From a bacterium (GTDB taxonomy: Bacteria; Planctomycetota; UBA1135; GCA-002686595), in NCBI GenBank assembly GCA_030426745.1, contig JAUHYB010000001.1, forward strand, positions 1 through 48,027: DNA of 48,027 nt, in the 5' to 3' direction. Shown here piece by piece: positions 8,172-18,369 of the stretch. The translations under genes were made by a program, and so were the position numbers. Below the pieces are notes generated by a model that was not told where the DNA came from, searched no databases, and saw nothing but the letters and a program-made list of their open reading frames with translations. The first letter of the stretch is position 1; each line of letters opens with the position of its first letter.

Positions 8172-9503
8172 ATGATCGAGAGTCCCCATCCCGGCGCCGG
8201 CCCGGTCCTGCGCGAGCGGGAGTGGATCAACCTCGAGTGGCTGATCCGGCTGCGCTGGGCGGCCTTCCTGGGTCAACTGGGCACCGTGCTGTGCGTCGAG
8301 TTCGGCGTCGGCGTGGCGCTGCCCTGGTCGGGCATCCTGCCCGTGCTGGCGATCGAGGTGCTGTCGAACGCGTGGCTCGAGTACTGGATCCGCAGCTGCC
8401 GCGGCGGTCCCGAGAGCCCGCGCGTCGTCGCGCTGCTGCGCTGGATCAAGATCAGCGTGATGGCGGGCGACGTGTTGCTGCTGTCGATCATGCTGTACGT
8501 GACCGGCGGCGTCGCGAACCCGTTCAGCGTGTTCTACGTCGTGCAGCTCGTGCTGGCGGCGGTGCTGCTGCGGCCCAGCCGCGCGGCGGCGGTCTCGCTG
8601 CTGACCGTGCTGTGCTACGGCACGCTGTTGATCGACAGCCGCGACTTCCCGGCCGTGCTGCCGGGCGCGCCGCACCTGCCGCGCGGGCAACTCGTCGCGT
8701 TCAGCACGGCGATCATGGTGATCCTGTACTTCGTCACGCGCGTGACCAGCGCGCTGTTCGAGCACGAGGTGCACCTGCAGGAGGAGCAGGCGTTGCGCTC
8801 GAGGCGCGACCGCATCGAGGCGCTGGGCACGCTGGCGGCCGGCGCGGCGCACGAGCTGGCGACGCCGCTGTCGACCATCGCCGTCGCGTCGTCGGAGCTG
8901 GCGCACCAGCTGGAGAAGGGCCAGGTCGACGAGGACACGCTCGACGACGCGCGGCTGATCCGCGAGCAGGTCGGCATCTGCCGGCGCATCCTGGACCAGA
9001 TGACCGTCGACACCGGCACGCAGGTCGGCGAGCCGATGGTCGACCTGACGGTGGGGGACCTGCTGGAGCAGACCGTGGACGAGCTGCCCGAGCCCGAGCG
9101 CGCCGTGGTCGAGGTGGACGACGCGCTGCGCGGGCGCGAGCTGTTCGTGCCGATGACGGGCCTTTCCATGGCGCTGCGCGGCATCGTCAAGAACGCGATG
9201 GACGCGTCGCCGGACGGCGCGCAGGTGTACTTCCGCGCGGAGGAGGCCGGCGACACGCTGCGCCTGTCGATCCGCGACCGGGGCGAGGGGATGAACGAGG
9301 CGGTGTTGCAGCGCGCGCTCGACCCCTTCTTCACGACGAAGGATCCGGGCAAGGGGATGGGGCTCGGCCTGTTCCTCGCGCGCAGCACCTTCGAGCGCCT
9401 GGGCGGCAGCCTGCGCATCGAGTCGCGACCGGGCCAGGGCACGACGGTCGTCGTGGACCTGCCGTTCGAAGCGCTGCAACGCCGCCGCGGTCCGCTAGGA
9501 TGA
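8172..9503 (+). CDS. regB: RegB/PrrB-like redox-sensing histidine kinase
   Basis: The protein has 443 residues. About six transmembrane helices (25-195) include GGVANPF at 112-118, which matches the GGxxNPF quinone-interaction motif of the RegB/PrrB family. The H-box has His227 in 'GAAHELATPLSTI', and 43 residues later Cys270 lies in 'VGICRRILDQM', at the place of the redox-active cysteine of RegB. The ATPase domain has an N-box with Asn341 ('IVKNAMDAS'), G1 'DRGEGM' and G2 'GKGMGLGL'. Together these identify a membrane kinase controlled by quinone-pool redox state. The start was taken at ATG 8172, because upstream open frame is Arg-rich low-complexity sequence. The response regulator begins 22 bp downstream. 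The gene symbol is by family resemblance only. Confidence 0.9.
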   Translation: MIESPHPGAGPVLREREWINLEWLIRLRWAAFLGQLGTVLCVEFGVGVALPWSGILPVLAIEVLSNAWLEYWIRSCRGGPESPRVVALLRWIKISVMAGDVLLLSIMLYVTGGVANPFSVFYVVQLVLAAVLLRPSRAAAVSLLTVLCYGTLLIDSRDFPAVLPGAPHLPRGQLVAFSTAIMVILYFVTRVTSALFEHEVHLQEEQALRSRRDRIEALGTLAAGAAHELATPLSTIAVASSELAHQLEKGQVDEDTLDDARLIREQVGICRRILDQMTVDTGTQVGEPMVDLTVGDLLEQTVDELPEPERAVVEVDDALRGRELFVPMTGLSMALRGIVKNAMDASPDGAQVYFRAEEAGDTLRLSIRDRGEGMNEAVLQRALDPFFTTKDPGKGMGLGLFLARSTFERLGGSLRIESRPGQGTTVVVDLPFEALQRRRGPLG

Positions 9504-9525
9504 CCGCGCGAGGGACGCACCGGCG

Positions 9526-10092
9526 ATGAGCGAGAACGAAGAAGCGCGCGACACGGTTTCGGCGAAGAGCATGCTGCTCGTGGACGACGACGTCGTGCTG
9601 CGCGAGCGCCTGGCCAAGGCCTTCCGCCGCCGCGAGTACGAGGTCCGCACCGCGGGCAACTACGAGGAAGCGGTCGAGCTGGCGCGCGACGACTCGCCCG
9701 AGTTCGCCGTCGTCGACCTGAAGATGCCGGGCAAGGGCGGGCTGGAGCTCGTCATGGCGCTGCACGAGATCGACCCGTCGACGCGCATCCTGGTGTTGAC
9801 CGGCTACGGCTCGATCTCGACGGCCGTCGAGGCGATCAAGTTCGGCGCCGTGAACTACGTGCCGAAGCCCGCCGACGTCGACGACCTGCTCGCCGCCTTC
9901 GAGAAGGCGGACCAGGAGCGTCCGGACGAGCAGACGCAGGACTACCAGGCGCCCAGCCTGGCGCGCGCGGAGTGGGAGCACATCCAGCGCGTCTACACCG
10001 ACTGCGGCGGCAACGTCTCGGAGGCCGCGCGACGGCTCGGGATCCACCGCCGTTCGCTGCAGCGCAAGCTGCAGAAGCGGCCGCCGAACTAG
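9526..10092 (+). CDS. regA: RegA/PrrA-like response regulator with Fis-type HTH
   Basis: The protein has 188 residues. The receiver domain (about 15-130) has acidic residues Asp20-Asp22, phospho-acceptor Asp64 ('VVDLKMPG'), Thr92 and Lys114. A short linker leads to a C-terminal Fis-type helix-turn-helix (about 145-188) ending 'EAARRLGIHRRSLQRKLQKR', which closely follows the RegA/PrrA/ActR/RegR DNA-binding domain. The short two-domain layout without an AAA+ domain is characteristic of this family. It is the partner of the upstream RegB-like kinase. Three palindromes of the RegA-family recognition type lie just downstream, before the ACIII-caa3 operon, so that operon is the predicted target. 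Confidence 0.92.
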   Translation: MSENEEARDTVSAKSMLLVDDDVVLRERLAKAFRRREYEVRTAGNYEEAVELARDDSPEFAVVDLKMPGKGGLELVMALHEIDPSTRILVLTGYGSISTAVEAIKFGAVNYVPKPADVDDLLAAFEKADQERPDEQTQDYQAPSLARAEWEHIQRVYTDCGGNVSEAARRLGIHRRSLQRKLQKRPPN

Positions 10093-10233
10093 GCGCGTTC
10101 CGGACGGCGGGGGTCGCGAAGTCGCATCCGCTCGACCAGGATCCGTCCCGGCCGAAAAAGTTCCTCTCCGGAGCCACGGGTCCGCAATCGTCGCCCTCCC
10201 GGGGTGGCTCGAGGGGCTCCGCCGTGCGGGGCC

Positions 10234-10250
10234 TGCGACAATCTGCCGCA
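10234..10250. promoter_or_regulatory. RegA-type box 1
   Basis: TGCGAC-AATCT-GCCGCA is an imperfect palindrome that fits GCGNC-N5-GNCGC, the known RegA/PrrA/RegR recognition core, with matching T and A flanks. It lies about 245 bp before the ActA start. Confidence 0.68.
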
Positions 10251-10307
10251 CCGCTTCGACGGTGGAATCGGCCCTATGACCCCCAGGAGGGTGATCCGTG
10301 GCGGGGG

Positions 10308-10324
10308 TGCGGCGATCGGTCGCA
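10308..10324. promoter_or_regulatory. RegA-type box 2
   Basis: TGCGGC-GATCG-GTCGCA is the same pattern with the other half-site arrangement, 74 bp after box 1. It sits within a longer inverted repeat (10303-10329) that could also form a hairpin in RNA. Confidence 0.68.
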
Positions 10325-10382
10325 CCCCCGTCGCGCGGGCATCTCCGGAGGCAGGGGTCCGGAAGGTGCGGCCCGCCCCGCG

Positions 10383-10399
10383 TGCGACGATTTGCCGCA
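10383..10399. promoter_or_regulatory. RegA-type box 3
   Basis: TGCGAC-GATTT-GCCGCA differs from box 1 only in the 5-bp spacer. It starts 75 bp after box 2 and ends 95 bp before the ActA start codon, so it is the copy most likely to be promoter-proximal. Confidence 0.7.
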
Positions 10400-10494
10400 T
10401 GGGCGGAGGGGCGACTGCTCTCTAGTTTGCTCGCTCGATCGCGCGACGGACGACCTCGATGGCGCGCCGACGCCGCCCGCGATCCCCCTCGAGC

Positions 10495-11145
10495 ATGCAG
10501 AGATTCCACTTCCCTCGCTGGACGAACCTCCTCGTCCGCGGCCTGCCGATCGTCGCCGGTCTGACCGGCGTGTACCTCGTCGGGCTCGTCGCCTTCGGCG
10601 GTTCGCCGGACACGCTGGCCGTCGGCTACGCGCCGGAGCAGCCGATCCCGTTCAGCCACCGCCTCCACGCCGGTGAGCTGGCGATCGACTGCCGCTACTG
10701 CCACACGACCGTCGAGGAGACCGCGCACGCCGCGATCCCGCCGGCCGCGACGTGCATGAACTGCCACGAGCGGATCAAGACCGACAGCCCGCTGCTGCGC
10801 CCGCTGCGCGAGGCCGTCGCGACGGACCGCCCGATCGAGTGGATCCGCGTGCACGACCTGGCGGACTACGCCTACTTCGACCACAGCGCCCACGTCACGC
10901 GCGGCGTCAGCTGCGTGTCCTGTCACGGGCGCGTCGACCAGATGGACGTCGTCGAGCAGGTCGAGCCGCTCTCGATGGGCTGGTGCCTCGACTGCCACCG
11001 CGACCCCGCGCCGAACGTCCGCCCCGTCGACAAGGTCTTCGACCTCGCCTGGGAGCCGCGCGAGGACGCGCGCTCGCTGGGCGAGCGATTGATCGCGGAA
11101 CGCGGCATCGCCCCCTCCACGGACTGCTCCACCTGCCACCGCTAG
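10495..11145 (+). CDS. actA: Alternative complex III pentaheme cytochrome c subunit ActA
   Basis: The protein has 216 residues. One N-terminal membrane anchor (about 12-35) is followed by a periplasmic domain with five CxxCH heme sites (Cys66, Cys87, Cys140, Cys164, Cys211 as first cysteines). A membrane-anchored pentaheme cytochrome at the head of this gene order is the ActA signature. ActA passes electrons from the iron-sulfur/quinol module towards cytochrome c or the oxidase. I chose the ATG at 10495 ('MQRFHFPRW'), which resembles ActA N-termini, over the in-frame ATG at 10459 that adds an Arg-rich 12-residue extension. This is the first gene of a long operon preceded by the RegA-type boxes. 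Confidence 0.93.
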   Translation: MQRFHFPRWTNLLVRGLPIVAGLTGVYLVGLVAFGGSPDTLAVGYAPEQPIPFSHRLHAGELAIDCRYCHTTVEETAHAAIPPAATCMNCHERIKTDSPLLRPLREAVATDRPIEWIRVHDLADYAYFDHSAHVTRGVSCVSCHGRVDQMDVVEQVEPLSMGWCLDCHRDPAPNVRPVDKVFDLAWEPREDARSLGERLIAERGIAPSTDCSTCHR

Positions 11146-11149
11146 AGAC

Positions 11150-14100
11150 ATGTCGAACGAGACCGCGACCCACTGGCGCAGCTTGCGCGAACGAGCCGGG
11201 GACGAAGCCCTGGCCGAGCGCGTGTCGCGCGAGTTCACGGACATCGCGCCCGAGACGGCCGACGGCGTGGACCGCCGCCGCTTCCTGCAGTTGATGGGCG
11301 CGTCCGCCGCGCTCGCGACGGCGTCGGGCTGCAACTGGGAGGAAGAGGAGATCCTGACGTTCTCCTCGCGCCCCCAGGACTTCGTTCCCGGCGCGACGAA
11401 GTCGTACGCGACGGCGATGGACCTCTTCGGCGCGGCCAAGGGCCTGCGCGTGACGACCTTCGACGGCCGCCCGATCAAGGTCGAGGGCAACCCGCTGCAC
11501 CCGTCGAGCGGCGGCGCCACCGACGTGCACGCGCAAGCCGCGATCCTCGAGTTCTACGACCCCGACCGCAGCCGCGCGGTGATCCGCGGCGGCGCGCCGT
11601 CGAGCTGGGAGGAGTTCGGCGCGGCCATGTCGACCGCGTTCGACCCCGGCCGCGGCGACCAGGGCGCCGGCATCGGCGTGATCGCCCGCGCGACGGGCTC
11701 GCCGACGGACGCGCGCATGCGCGCCGCGCTGCTCGAGCGCTTCCCGCGCGCGACGTGGGTCGCCTGGGAAGCGGCGAGCGACGAGAACCACGTGCGCGGC
11801 ACGGAGCTGGCGTTCGGCCGGCCGCTGCGCGCGCGCTACGACTTCCGCCGCGCGCGCCGCGTCGTGGCGCTCGACGCCGACTTCCTGCGCGACCACGCCG
11901 ACGGCGTGCGTCACAGCGCGGAGCTGGCCGAAGGGCGTCGCCCCGAGTCCGGCGCGATGAACCGCGTGTACGCGGTCGAGTCGCGCTTCACCGCCGTCGG
12001 CGCGACCGCCGACCACCGCCTGCCGCTGCGCGCGTCCGACGTCCCCGCCTTCCTCGAGCTGCTCGAGGAGCGCGTGATGGGGGACCAGGGCCTGAAGCGC
12101 GGCGCGCCCGCCCCCGGCGCGAACGCGCGTCGCCTGGCGCAGAACGAGACCGTCCGCCACTTCGTCGACGCCGCCGCGCAGGACCTGCTCGCGCACCGCG
12201 GCGAGGCGCTCGTGCTGGCCGGCAAGGGCCAGGCGCCCGAGGTGCACGCTCGCGTCGCTCGCCTGATGGACGCGCTGGACTGCGTCGGCCGCACGGTCAC
12301 CTTCCGCCCCGCGGCGGACGCGACCCGCAGCGACGTGCAGGCGTTGCGCTCGCTGTGCGCGCGCGCCGCGGCCGGCGAGGTCGAGACGCTGCTCGTGCTG
12401 GGCGGCAACCCGGTCTACGACGCGCCCGCCGACGTCGACGTCGCGGCCGCGCTGGAGCGCGCCGAGACCAGCGTCCATCTGGGCCTCGCCGTCGACGAGA
12501 CGGCGCGCGCCTGCGAGTGGCACCTGCCGCAAGCGCACTTCCTGGAGTCGTGGAGCGACGCGGTCGCGCTCGACGGGACGTACAGCGTCGTCCAGCCGAC
12601 GATCCTGCCGCTGTTCGGCGGCCGCGGGGTCGCGCAGGTCGTCGCCATGCTGCTCGGCCGCGACGCGGACGGGCTGGCGCTGGTGCGCGAGACCTTCGCG
12701 CAGCGCTTCGACGCCGCCGGCTGGAACCGCGCGCTGCACGACGGGCTGGTCGCGGACAGCGCCGAGGCGCCGGTCGCCGTCGCGCTCGCCGACGAGTCGA
12801 GCTACCGCCTGTCGGAGCCGACCGGCGACACGGGCCTGGAGCTGAACTTCTACGCCTGCCCGAAGCTGATCGACGGCCGCTACGCCAACAACGGCTGGTT
12901 GCAGGAGCTGCCGGACTTCACGACCAAGCTGACCTGGGACAACGCGCTGATGGTCGGGCCGGCGACGGCGAAGGACCTGGGCGTCGAGCACGAGGACGTC
13001 GTGCGCGTGACCATCGACGGCGCCTCGCTCGAGCTGCCCGTCTTCATCGCGCCCGGCGAGGCGAAGGGCAGCGCTTCGGTCGCGCTCGGTTACGGCCGCT
13101 CGGCCGCCGGCGTGGTCGGCGGATCGACGACCGACGAGGTCTTCGGCGTCGGCGTCGACGTGCGCCCGCTCCGCAAGGGCGACGGGCTGTGGACGGCGCG
13201 CGGCGCCCGCGTGGAGCGCACCGGCCGCACTTACCGGCTGGCGACGACCACCGAGCACCACATGATCGACGCCGCGGGCATGGAGGCCCGCGAGCAGCGC
13301 CTCGACCGCCTGGTCCCGTCGGCGACGGCCCAGGAGTTCGCCGAGCACCCGGACTTCGCGCAGCACGTCGTGCACCACCCGCCGCTCGAGTCGCTGTGGA
13401 AGGACGTCGAGCTGCCGGACGGCCACCGCTGGGGCATGTCGATCGACCTGTCCGCCTGCGACGGCTGCAACGCCTGCGTGATCGCCTGTCAGGCCGAGAA
13501 CAACATCCCGGTCGTCGGCAAGGAGCAGGTGCTGAAGGGCCGCGAGATGCACTGGATCCGCATGGACCTGTACTTCTCGGGCGACCCCGACGCGCCGGAG
13601 GCCGTGACGCAGCCCGTCGCGTGCCAGCAGTGCGAGCACGCGCCCTGCGAGCAGGTCTGCCCCGTCGCCGCGACGGTGCACACGCAGGAGGGCCTGAACG
13701 ACATGGTCTACAACCGCTGCGTCGGCACGCGCTACTGCTCGAACAACTGCCCCTTCAAGGTCCGCCGCTTCAACTTCTTCAACAACACGGCGTTCCTGGA
13801 CGAGCCGGAGAACGAGCTGCTGCAGCTCGCGCAGAACCCGGACGTCACCGTGCGCAGCCGCGGCGTGATGGAGAAGTGCACGTTCTGCGTGCAGCGCATC
13901 CAGCGCACGAAGATCGACGCGAAGAACGACCGCCGTCCGATCCGCGACGGCGAGATCCAGACCGCCTGCCAGCAAGCGTGCCCGCCCAAGGCGATCGTCT
14001 TCGGCGACCTGGCCGACGACGACTCGCAGGTCTCGCGCCTGCACGCGTCGCCGCGCTCCTACGCGCTGCTCGGCGAGCTCAACATCCGCCCGCGCAACCA

Positions 14101-14156
14101 GTACCTGGCCCGCGTGACGAACCCCAACCCGGCCCTCGTGCCCGCTTCGACCGACC

Positions 14157-14179
<23 letters not shown>
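11150..14179 (+). CDS. actB: Alternative complex III molybdopterin-like/iron-sulfur subunit ActB
   Basis: The protein has 1009 residues. The N-terminus has a Tat-like signal, Arg42-Arg43-Arg44 then '[12 protein letters not shown]', ending at Cys61, a probable lipidation site as in other ActB proteins. Residues about 65-730 form the molybdopterin-oxidoreductase-like part (ActB1), which carries no cofactor in known ACIII. Residues about 760-980 form the ferredoxin-like part (ActB2), with four Cys clusters: '[12 protein letters not shown]', '[13 protein letters not shown]', '[11 protein letters not shown]' and 'CTFCV...CQQAC'. These should hold three [4Fe-4S] and one [3Fe-4S] centres. The gene starts 4 bp after ActA and overlaps ActC by 23 bp if ActC starts at 14157. 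Confidence 0.94.
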
Positions 14180-15607
<1,428 letters not shown>

Positions 15608-15611
<4 letters not shown>

Positions 15612-16801
15612 GCGCTCCCGAGCTCCACGGTTACGTCGCCTACTACGACGACGTCGACTCGCTGATCGGCGCGGCGCGCCGCGTCAAGGAATCCGGCTTC
15701 CGCCGCTTCGACGCGCACTCGCCGTTCCCGGTGCACGGCATCGACCCCGCGATGGGCATCCGCCCGACGATCCTGCCCTGGCTGGTGCTGGGCGCGGGCC
15801 TGACGGGCTGCGCCGTCGCGCTGGGCATGCAGTACTGGATGAACGGCGTCGACTACGCCTTCCTCATCTCCGGTAAGCCGCTGTTCGGCCTGCCGGCCGC
15901 GATCCCGGTCACCTTCGAGGTGATCATCCTGCTCAGCGCGATCACGACCTTCGTGGGCATGCTCGCGCTGAACAAGCTGCCGCTCTTGTCGAACCCGCTG
16001 CACCGCACGCCGGGCTTCGAGCGCGTCACCGCGGACCGCTTCGCCATCTCGATCGAGGCCGCCGACGAGCGCTTCGACGAGCAGGCGACGCGCGAGTTCC
16101 TGCGCGAGACCGGCGCGACCGTGATCGAGCGCTGCGAGGCCGACGACTCGCCCGCCGGCCTGCCCAAGATCGTCAAGCAACTGACGATGGTCGCGGCGGC
16201 GATCGCGCTGATCCCGCCGGCGCTGATCGCGATGGAGCGCTACGGCACGCGCACCACGCCGCGCATCCACCTGATCCCGGACATGGACCACCAGCCGAAG
16301 GCGAAGACGCAGTCCGCGTCGTCGATCTTCGAGGACGGCCGCTCGATGCGCGCGCCCGTCGAGGGCACGGTCGCCGTCGGTGAGTGGATCGAGGACGAGT
16401 ACCGCGCCACCGGCAAGGTCGCGGACCAGTGGGGCAGCGGCTTCCCGTTCACGATCGACGAGGTCGTGATGCAGCGCGGCCGCGAGCGCTACGACATCTA
16501 CTGCGGCGTCTGTCACGGCCTGGACGGCCTCGGTCGCGGACCGGTGTCCGTGCGCGCCGAGTCGCTGCAGGAGGCCGCGTGGATCCCGCCGACCAACCTG
16601 CACGACGAGCGCCTGCTGACCGTCCCCGAGGGCCAGCTGTTCGACGTCATCACGAACGGCATCCGCAACATGCCCGCCTACTCCGGGCAGATCACGGTCG
16701 ACGACCGCTGGGCCGTCGTCGCGTACCTGCGCGCGCTGCAGCGCAGCCGCGCCGCCGACCGCGAGGACCTGCCCGCCGAGCGTCAGGAGGACTTCAAGTG
16801 A
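15608..16801 (+). CDS. Fused alternative complex III subunits ActD (DUF3341) and ActE (monoheme cytochrome c)
   Basis: The protein has 397 residues. The N-terminal ~200 residues are ActD-like/DUF3341: a soluble start ('[18 protein letters not shown]'), 'SPFPVHGID', then two transmembrane helices (about 58-80 and 98-118). A third helix (about 196-212) leads into a periplasmic C-terminal domain with one heme site, CGVCH, and a later Met in 'IRNMPAY' as likely sixth ligand; this is ActE-like cytochrome c. The reading frame is continuous with no internal stop. ActD and ActE are usually separate genes. The start is GTG with a strong ribosome-binding site, overlapping the ActC stop by 4 nt; the stop overlaps ActF in the same way. 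Confidence 0.9.
16785..16790 (+). promoter_or_regulatory. Shine-Dalgarno fixing the ActF GTG start
   Basis: AGGAGG lies 7 nt before the GTG at 16798, inside the last codons of the ActD-ActE gene. The arrangement is the same as at 15595-15608. Confidence 0.72.
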
Positions 16802-18024
16802 GCGCCCACGCCACGATCCACGCGCCCGAGCGCGCCAAGGTGACGCCGACCGGCCTCGCGAGCCGCGGCAAGCTGTTCACGATCGCCGGCCTGGCGCTGT
16901 GCGCGCTGGCGCTGGTCCTGGGCCTCGTCCAGGACGGCGGCACGCGCCACCTGCAGCACTCCTGGCTGCTGGCGGTGACCTACTTCATCACGCTCGGCCT
17001 GGGCGGCCTGTTCTTCGTCCTCGTGCAGCACCTGGTGCGCGCGGGCTGGAGCGTCGTCGTCCGCCGCATGGCGGAACACGTCGCCGGCGCGCTGCCGCTG
17101 ATGGGCCTCCTGCTGCTGCCGATCGTCGTCCCGACGTTGTTCGGCAACGGCGACCTGTACCACTGGGCGGACACGCACGAGCGCGAGGTCAGCCACCTGC
17201 TGCACGAGAAGGCGCCGTACCTGAACGGCCCGTTCCTGCTGGTGCGCGTGCTGATCTACGTCGGCGTGTGGACGCTGCTGGTGCGCGCGTTCAACCGCCG
17301 CTCGCTGGCGCAGGACGACACGGGCGACCCGGCGCTGACGCAGTGGATGCAGACGCGCGCCGCGCCGTCGGTCCTGGCGTTCGCGCTGACGCTGACGTTC
17401 TTCTCGTTCGACATGCTGATGACGCTGAACTACGAGTGGTTCAGCACCATCTTCGGCGTGTACATCTTCGCGGGCAGCGCGCTGGCGCTCTTCGCGACCC
17501 TGGTCCTTTTCTCCCGCCGCTTCGAGAAGCGCGGGGAACTCGAGGGCATCGTGACGACCGAGCACTACCACGACCTCGGCAAGCTGCTCTTCGCCTTCGT
17601 CTTCTTCTGGGGCTACATCGCCTTCAGTCAGTACATGCTGATCTGGTACGGCGACATCCCCGAGGAGACGCAGTGGTTCGCGGCGCGCTGGGTCGGCGGC
17701 TGGAAGGTCGTCTCGCTGGTGCTGCTCTTCGGGCACTTCCTGCTGCCCTTCGTCGGTCTCCTGTCGCGCCACGTGAAGCGCAACCGCCTGCTGCTCTCCG
17801 GCTGGGCCGTCGCGCTGCTCGTGATGCACCTGGTGGACCTGTACTGGCTGATCATGCCGACGCTTTCGCCGGAAGGCGTGCGGGTCGGCCTCATCGACAT
17901 CGCTTGTCTGTTGGGCGTGGGCGGTCTCTTCCTCGGAGGAGTCCTGCGCCGCGCGGACGGGCGCCCCCTCGTCCCGCTGCAGGATCCGCGGCTCGACGAG
18001 TCCCTGGCATTCGAGAACATCTGA
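16798..18024 (+). CDS. actF: Alternative complex III membrane subunit ActF
   Basis: The protein has 408 residues with about ten transmembrane helices and shares the NrfD-like fold of ActC. Recognisable blocks are 'LFGNGDLYHWADTHE', 'YLNGPFLLVRVLIYVGVW', 'FSFDMLMTLNYEWFSTIFGVY' and 'SQYMLIWYGDIPEET', all characteristic of ActF. Together with ActC it forms the membrane platform of ACIII. The true start is GTG 16798; the open frame extends further upstream but there it runs antisense-like through ActD-ActE. The start overlaps the preceding stop by 4 nt. A gap of 23 bp separates it from the next small gene. Confidence 0.92.
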   Translation: MSAHATIHAPERAKVTPTGLASRGKLFTIAGLALCALALVLGLVQDGGTRHLQHSWLLAVTYFITLGLGGLFFVLVQHLVRAGWSVVVRRMAEHVAGALPLMGLLLLPIVVPTLFGNGDLYHWADTHEREVSHLLHEKAPYLNGPFLLVRVLIYVGVWTLLVRAFNRRSLAQDDTGDPALTQWMQTRAAPSVLAFALTLTFFSFDMLMTLNYEWFSTIFGVYIFAGSALALFATLVLFSRRFEKRGELEGIVTTEHYHDLGKLLFAFVFFWGYIAFSQYMLIWYGDIPEETQWFAARWVGGWKVVSLVLLFGHFLLPFVGLLSRHVKRNRLLLSGWAVALLVMHLVDLYWLIMPTLSPEGVRVGLIDIACLLGVGGLFLGGVLRRADGRPLVPLQDPRLDESLAFENI

Positions 18025-18047
18025 CTTACGAGAACTGGGTGAACACC

Positions 18048-18356
18048 ATGGTCGAAAAAGACGCTCTCAACACGCCCGCCATCGCCGTCATCGGCGTCGT
18101 CGGAACGATCGTGACCTTCGTGACGGTCCTGTGCCTGCAGGTGCTGTACTACCGCGCCGAGGACTCGCAGGCCGCGTCGCGCGCCGCCGAGGCCGGCACG
18201 CCCGAGATGCGCGTGATGCTCGCCGAGCAGCGCGCCTCGCTCGAGGGCTACGAGTGGGCCGACCGCGAGGCCGGCAAGGTCCGCATCCCGATCGAGGACG
18301 CCATGGAGCTCGTCGCGCGTGAAGCCGCGGCCAACTCCGCCGGCGCCTCCTTCTGA
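18048..18356 (+). CDS. Small one-TM protein in the ACIII-oxidase operon
   Basis: The protein has 102 residues: a short cytoplasmic start, one transmembrane helix (about 11-32), then a periplasmic segment with a tail 'YEWADREAGKVRIPIEDAMELVAREA' (shown as two overlapping blocks in the family). Similar short proteins with a 'Y-x-W-x-D...G-x-V-R-I-P-I-x-x-A-M' tail occur beside SCO and oxidase genes in other bacteria, from memory of such neighbourhoods. It could be an ACIII accessory subunit (ActG-like position) or an oxidase assembly factor. No cofactor motif is seen. An in-frame GTG at 18039 is an alternative start. The gene lies 23 bp after ActF and 13 bp before the preferred SCO start. Confidence 0.72.
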   Translation: MVEKDALNTPAIAVIGVVGTIVTFVTVLCLQVLYYRAEDSQAASRAAEAGTPEMRVMLAEQRASLEGYEWADREAGKVRIPIEDAMELVAREAAANSAGASF

Positions 18357-18369
18357 TCCCGAGCTGCTC

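Larger units (their letters stand above)
10093..10494. other. 402-bp regulatory intergenic region before the respiratory operon
   Basis: There is no credible gene here. A possible 7-bp hairpin with a long loop (GAGCCAC 10171-10177, GTGGCTC 10204-10210) may end regA transcription. Three RegA-type palindromes follow at 10234, 10308 and 10383. The middle one is embedded in a longer inverted repeat (GGGGGTGCG 10303-10311 and CGCACCCCC 10321-10329). I could not assign a convincing -35/-10 pair; the AT-richer stretch at 10419-10430 is the best candidate for the promoter. Confidence 0.6.

Noticed and set aside
10303-10329. Rho-independent terminator for regA
   Set aside because: The 9-bp inverted repeat is strong but has no U-tract, lies over 200 bp after the stop, and contains a RegA-type box in the exact register of the other two. 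A regulatory site explains it better, although RNA folding is not excluded.
10459-10494. Upstream ATG giving ActA a 12-residue extension
   Set aside because: The extension is Arg/Pro-rich and unlike ActA N-termini. The ATG at 10495 fits better, though neither has a strong ribosome-binding site.
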